Notes under the pieces: model-generated
Seen by the model: the letters and a program-made list of their open reading frames with translations, nothing else
Told to the model about the DNA's origin: nothing
Database searches by the model: none
Position numbers and translations under genes: made by a program
Shown here: one piece after another, positions 61,678 through 64,000 of the stretch
Numbering within the stretch: position 1 is the stretch's first letter
Layout: the number at the start of each line of letters is the position of its first letter
NCBI GenBank assembly: GCA_025457615.1
Contig: JALOTZ010000002.1
Coordinates: 1-64,000 of the forward strand
From: Verrucomicrobiota bacterium
GTDB taxonomy: Bacteria; Verrucomicrobiota; Verrucomicrobiia; Limisphaerales; DSYF01
Length of the DNA: 64,000 nt
Direction: 5' to 3'

Positions 61678-62636
61678 CGCTCTCGGAGATTCGAAAGTGC
61701 CTGGACCGGCGTGGGATTCAACTGACGAAATCCCTGGGACAACACTTCCTGCACGACCCGCATCCGCTCGAGCGCATAGCCCACGCGGCGGAGATTTCCC
61801 GGGCGGACGCCGTGTTGGAAATCGGTCCCGGCCTGGGACCCTTGACCGAACACTTGCTGAAGCGGGCCGGTTTGGTGGTCGCGATCGAGAAGGACGCGCG
61901 CCTGGTGAAGGTCTTGGAAGAGCGGTTCAACGTGGCGCATGCTTCCAGCCTGCCTGCGGTTCCGCCCCGCACCAAGGATCCCGTCGATCTCCAGCCTGAA
62001 ACACCGGGGAAGCCCGATGGCGACAAGGGGACGGGCGGGACGCCGGTGCTGCACCTGCTCCACGCGGACGCGCTGGAGTTGCTGAAGCGGGAAACACACG
62101 ACTGGTCGGATTGGAAGATGGTTTCCAACCTCCCTTATTCGGTCGCCTCGCCGATCCTGGTCGAGCTGTGTCAGGGCTCCCGCGCACCCCGGGTGATCGT
62201 GGCGACCCTCCAGTGGGAAGTGGCGCAACGGTTGATGTCCGGCCCGGGCCACAAGGATTTCGGCGTGCTGACCCTGCTGGTTCAACTGGACTACGAGCCC
62301 GGTGGCTGGTTCAAAATTCCGGCGGGATGCTTCTTTCCGGAGCCGGACGTGGATTCCGCCTGCATCATCCTGCGCCGGCGCGCGGCGGTGCGGCTGCCCG
62401 AACCCATGCGTCCGGCCTATGTCCGGATTGTGAAGCGCGCGTTCAGCCAGCGCCGCAAGATGATGTTCAAACTGTTGAAGCAGGATTGGACGCCGGAAGC
62501 GCTCGAGGCGGCGTTCCCTTACGCGGGTTTGTCGCCGCAGATCCGGGCCGAGGCGGTGAGTCTGGACCAGTTCGTAAACCTCACCACGCAGCTCGCCGGG
62601 GCGGCGGGGGGCCAATCCAGGAGCGCGGCTCCGTGA
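61674..62636 (+). CDS. rsmA: 16S rRNA dimethyladenosine transferase with insertion
   Basis: Dimethylates two adjacent adenosines at the 3' end of 16S rRNA (KsgA). SLGQHFLHDPHPLERI, VLEIGPGLGPLTEHLL and VSNLPYSVASPIL are the SAM and target motifs. Residues about 88-127 (AHASSLPAVPP through GTGGTPVLH) lengthen the loop between the acidic SAM contact and HADALE and are unlike other KsgA. The last codons and the stop TGA (62634-62636) are supplied by a palindromic repeat. Confidence 0.93.
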   Translation: MTLSEIRKCLDRRGIQLTKSLGQHFLHDPHPLERIAHAAEISRADAVLEIGPGLGPLTEHLLKRAGLVVAIEKDARLVKVLEERFNVAHASSLPAVPPRTKDPVDLQPETPGKPDGDKGTGGTPVLHLLHADALELLKRETHDWSDWKMVSNLPYSVASPILVELCQGSRAPRVIVATLQWEVAQRLMSGPGHKDFGVLTLLVQLDYEPGGWFKIPAGCFFPEPDVDSACIILRRRAAVRLPEPMRPAYVRIVKRAFSQRRKMMFKLLKQDWTPEALEAAFPYAGLSPQIRAEAVSLDQFVNLTTQLAGAAGGQSRSAAP

Positions 62637-62727
62637 GCCGCAGCGGCGGCGCAGGTGCGGAGGACTTTCGGATTGGAGGTGGGCATGTGGAGCAGCGTGG
62701 CTGCTGCGGGTCGTGGACCCGCGGTCC
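62620..62727. repeat. Composite palindromic element overlapping the end of rsmA
   Basis: GGAGCGCGGCTCCGTGAGCC-GCAGC is followed by the inverted unit GCTGCGGGTCGTGGACCCGC-GGTCC. The linker AGCAGCGTGGCTGCTG matches the elements at 40365-40563 in inverted form. Confidence 0.75.
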
Positions 62728-62761
62728 GTTGTGGGAGCGCGGCACAGGATCAAGTCAGATC

Positions 62762-63271
62762 ATGAGCGAAGAAATCTTTGACATCGTCAACGAGCGGGAT
62801 GAAGTGGTGGGCCGGGCGCCGCGCCGCGAGGTGCATGCCCGGGGCCTGATGCATCGCGCGGTGCATGTGCTGGTCTTCAACGCGCAGGGCGAGGTCTTCC
62901 TCCAGAAGCGGTCCATGACCAAGGACAAGTCGCCCGGACTCTGGGATTCGTCGGCGTCCGGACATGTGGACAGCGGCGAGGACTACGAGACCTGTGCGCT
63001 GCGGGAGCTGGCCGAGGAACTGGGCTTCAAGCCCTCCCGGCCCCCGCAACGCCTGTTCAAGCTGGCCGCCTGCCCGCAGACGGATCAGGAACATGTCTGG
63101 GTCTATCGTTGCCAGGGTGAAGGTCCGTTTGACTTGAACCCGCAGGAGATCGAGCGCGGGGAATGGGCGCGGCCGGAGGCAATCTCGAAGCGGATCGAAG
63201 TGGTTCCACAGGAGTTTGCCAGCGCCTTTGTGCATCTGTGGACCCGCGGCGGATTCGGTTCCGGATCCTAA
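62762..63271 (+). CDS. Nudix hydrolase
   Basis: A 169-residue hydrolase of the YfcD/IPP-isomerase-like group. The Nudix box is complete: GHVDSGEDYETCALRELAEELG. VGRAPRREVHARGLMHRAVH at the start and DSSASGH are typical of the isopentenyl-diphosphate isomerase-like subgroup, although isomerase activity is not implied. It lies downstream of rsmA behind a palindromic repeat, and the ATG at 62762 is the only good start. Confidence 0.88.
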   Translation: MSEEIFDIVNERDEVVGRAPRREVHARGLMHRAVHVLVFNAQGEVFLQKRSMTKDKSPGLWDSSASGHVDSGEDYETCALRELAEELGFKPSRPPQRLFKLAACPQTDQEHVWVYRCQGEGPFDLNPQEIERGEWARPEAISKRIEVVPQEFASAFVHLWTRGGFGSGS

Positions 63272-63375
63272 GCCGCACCCGCAAACTCCACCCCTCCTGT
63301 CCCCGGGCCCTCTGGTCCCCAACGAGGGCGGCCGGAGCCGCCCTCGCGCCGTTCAGAACGGATAGGTCCGTCCGC

Positions 63376-64000
63376 CTATTTGACCAGCCGGAAGAACATC
63401 TGCCCGCCATTCAGCGGGTGGGAATGCGGACTGCCTGCGCCGGGCACATTGGTGTACTCGCCCCACGGGGCGGAAGCAGCCTGCAGACTAAACTCCGGAT
63501 CAGGCCAGGTCAGCTCCACGCCGCTGTCCGTCCGCTTGATGTCCAAGGGCACGGAAGCCGACGCGGCGGACTGGCCTGCAAGCCGGACGTTGTCCAAGCC
63601 GCACGTATCCCGGCTCCCCGTTCCAGTGGCCGGGTCCAGGGCCGCGATCCGCAGAGTTACGACCTGCGGCTGATTGTTCGCGTCAGGCCCCAGCGTGAAC
63701 GTCGGTCGTTGAATCGTCCCGGGCGTTCCCGTGTTGGTGCAGGTGCCCAGGGAGATGAACGAGGAAGGTGTCAGGCCCAGGCCGTAATCCACCGTCCAGA
63801 TGGTTTCCCGTCCCTCCTCGTCGAGCATCATCATGTCCGCGCTGAACTGGAGGTTGCTCCAACCCAGCGTGTTGGCCAGGCGCAGCACGAAGGCCGCACC
63901 CGGATCGCCAAAGCTGGTTCCCTGGCGCACCGCGAGCACGCGGTTGGTGAACGTGTGTTGCGTGGCGGCCGCCGCGTTGGTGTCCAGGAGGCCGGTGTTG
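63376..64000 (-). CDS. Secreted protein with verrucomicrobial C-terminal domain (partial)
   Basis: The minus-strand frame is open to the right edge, so the N-terminus is missing; at least 207 codons are visible. LANTLGWSNLQFSADMMMLD and GLDNVRLAG look like a jelly-roll/LamG-type secreted domain. The C-terminus VELTWPDPEFSLQAASAPWG, then ending FFRLVK, is a recurring C-terminal beta domain in Verrucomicrobia exported proteins. Function unknown. The gap 63272-63375 carries no gene. Confidence 0.75.
   Translation of the reverse strand, partial: NTGLLDTNAAAATQHTFTNRVLAVRQGTSFGDPGAAFVLRLANTLGWSNLQFSADMMMLDEEGRETIWTVDYGLGLTPSSFISLGTCTNTGTPGTIQRPTFTLGPDANNQPQVVTLRIAALDPATGTGSRDTCGLDNVRLAGQSAASASVPLDIKRTDSGVELTWPDPEFSLQAASAPWGEYTNVPGAGSPHSHPLNGGQMFFRLVK

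Noticed and set aside
1-64000. tRNA and rRNA genes
   Set aside because: No T-loop GGTTCRA motif with matching acceptor stem and no rRNA sequence was noticed on either strand by eye.

Overview
The window reads as chromosome from a high-GC, Gram-negative, LPS-bearing bacterium, most likely a verrucomicrobium of the Limisphaerales/Pedosphaera type. That is an inference from gene families: a PEP-CTERM secreted protein, secreted proteins with an FFR-ending C-terminal domain, pilin-like genes, futalosine menaquinone genes, speA/aguA, and dense short palindromic repeats. No rRNA, tRNA, CRISPR array, phage or insertion-sequence transposase was recognised.

Layout. 1-3013: remnants of a defence/toxin island (a DUF433 antitoxin, a DUF5131 pseudogene with a stop codon, an HsdR-N-like nuclease, a gutted dndC-like gene). 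3087-5658: agmatine deiminase and a GIDE-LemA membrane protein. 5895-12033: co-directional envelope genes (lpxK, late acyltransferase, heptosyltransferase), cysE and an unusual membrane-thioesterase fusion. 12164-19653 (mostly minus strand): PfkB kinase, thiE, an internally deleted mscS, deoC, speA and a CheY-like regulator. 20010-25461: two tandem copies of a three-gene pseudopilin module, each with a sigma-54 type -24/-12 promoter in front. 25585-33828: PEP-CTERM protein, lipid kinase, then cdsA-dxr-radical SAM-ACP, obg, rplU-rpmA. 34065-40300: mrp, a YjbQ protein, a sugar nucleotidyltransferase and menaquinone genes mqnA-mqnE-mqnP-ubiX. 40628-45038: amidase, WecG-like transferase, rnc, btpA. 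45174-54721: transporter, mdh, oxidoreductase, a candidate small RNA, a MATE pump and secreted/outer-membrane proteins. 55015-63271: M23 peptidase, SecD-like lipoprotein, a tiny basic protein, a very large candidate structured RNA, then cysK, queE, an aminotransferase, rsmA and a Nudix hydrolase. A partial secreted protein runs off the right end.

Two signals stand out. First, about 880 bases at 57200-58078 have no convincing gene but fold, by hand pairing, into many perfect hairpins with GNRA-type loops. An 8-bp stem joins the two ends across more than 800 bases, and a hairpin resembling a terminator follows directly. I do not recognise it as RNase P, tmRNA, 6S, SRP RNA or a group II intron. 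A second, smaller candidate RNA (50299-50483) has a good sigma-70 promoter, a branched fold and a textbook terminator. Second, the window is full of palindromic repeats. Some sit between genes as paired inverted units whose hairpin stems change in a compensatory way. Others appear to lie inside housekeeping genes as in-frame insertions (mqnE, rsmA, obg, aguA, thiE, queE and an aminotransferase), recalling the palindromic elements of Rickettsia.

All product names come from reading the translated sequence by eye; no searches or folding programs were run.
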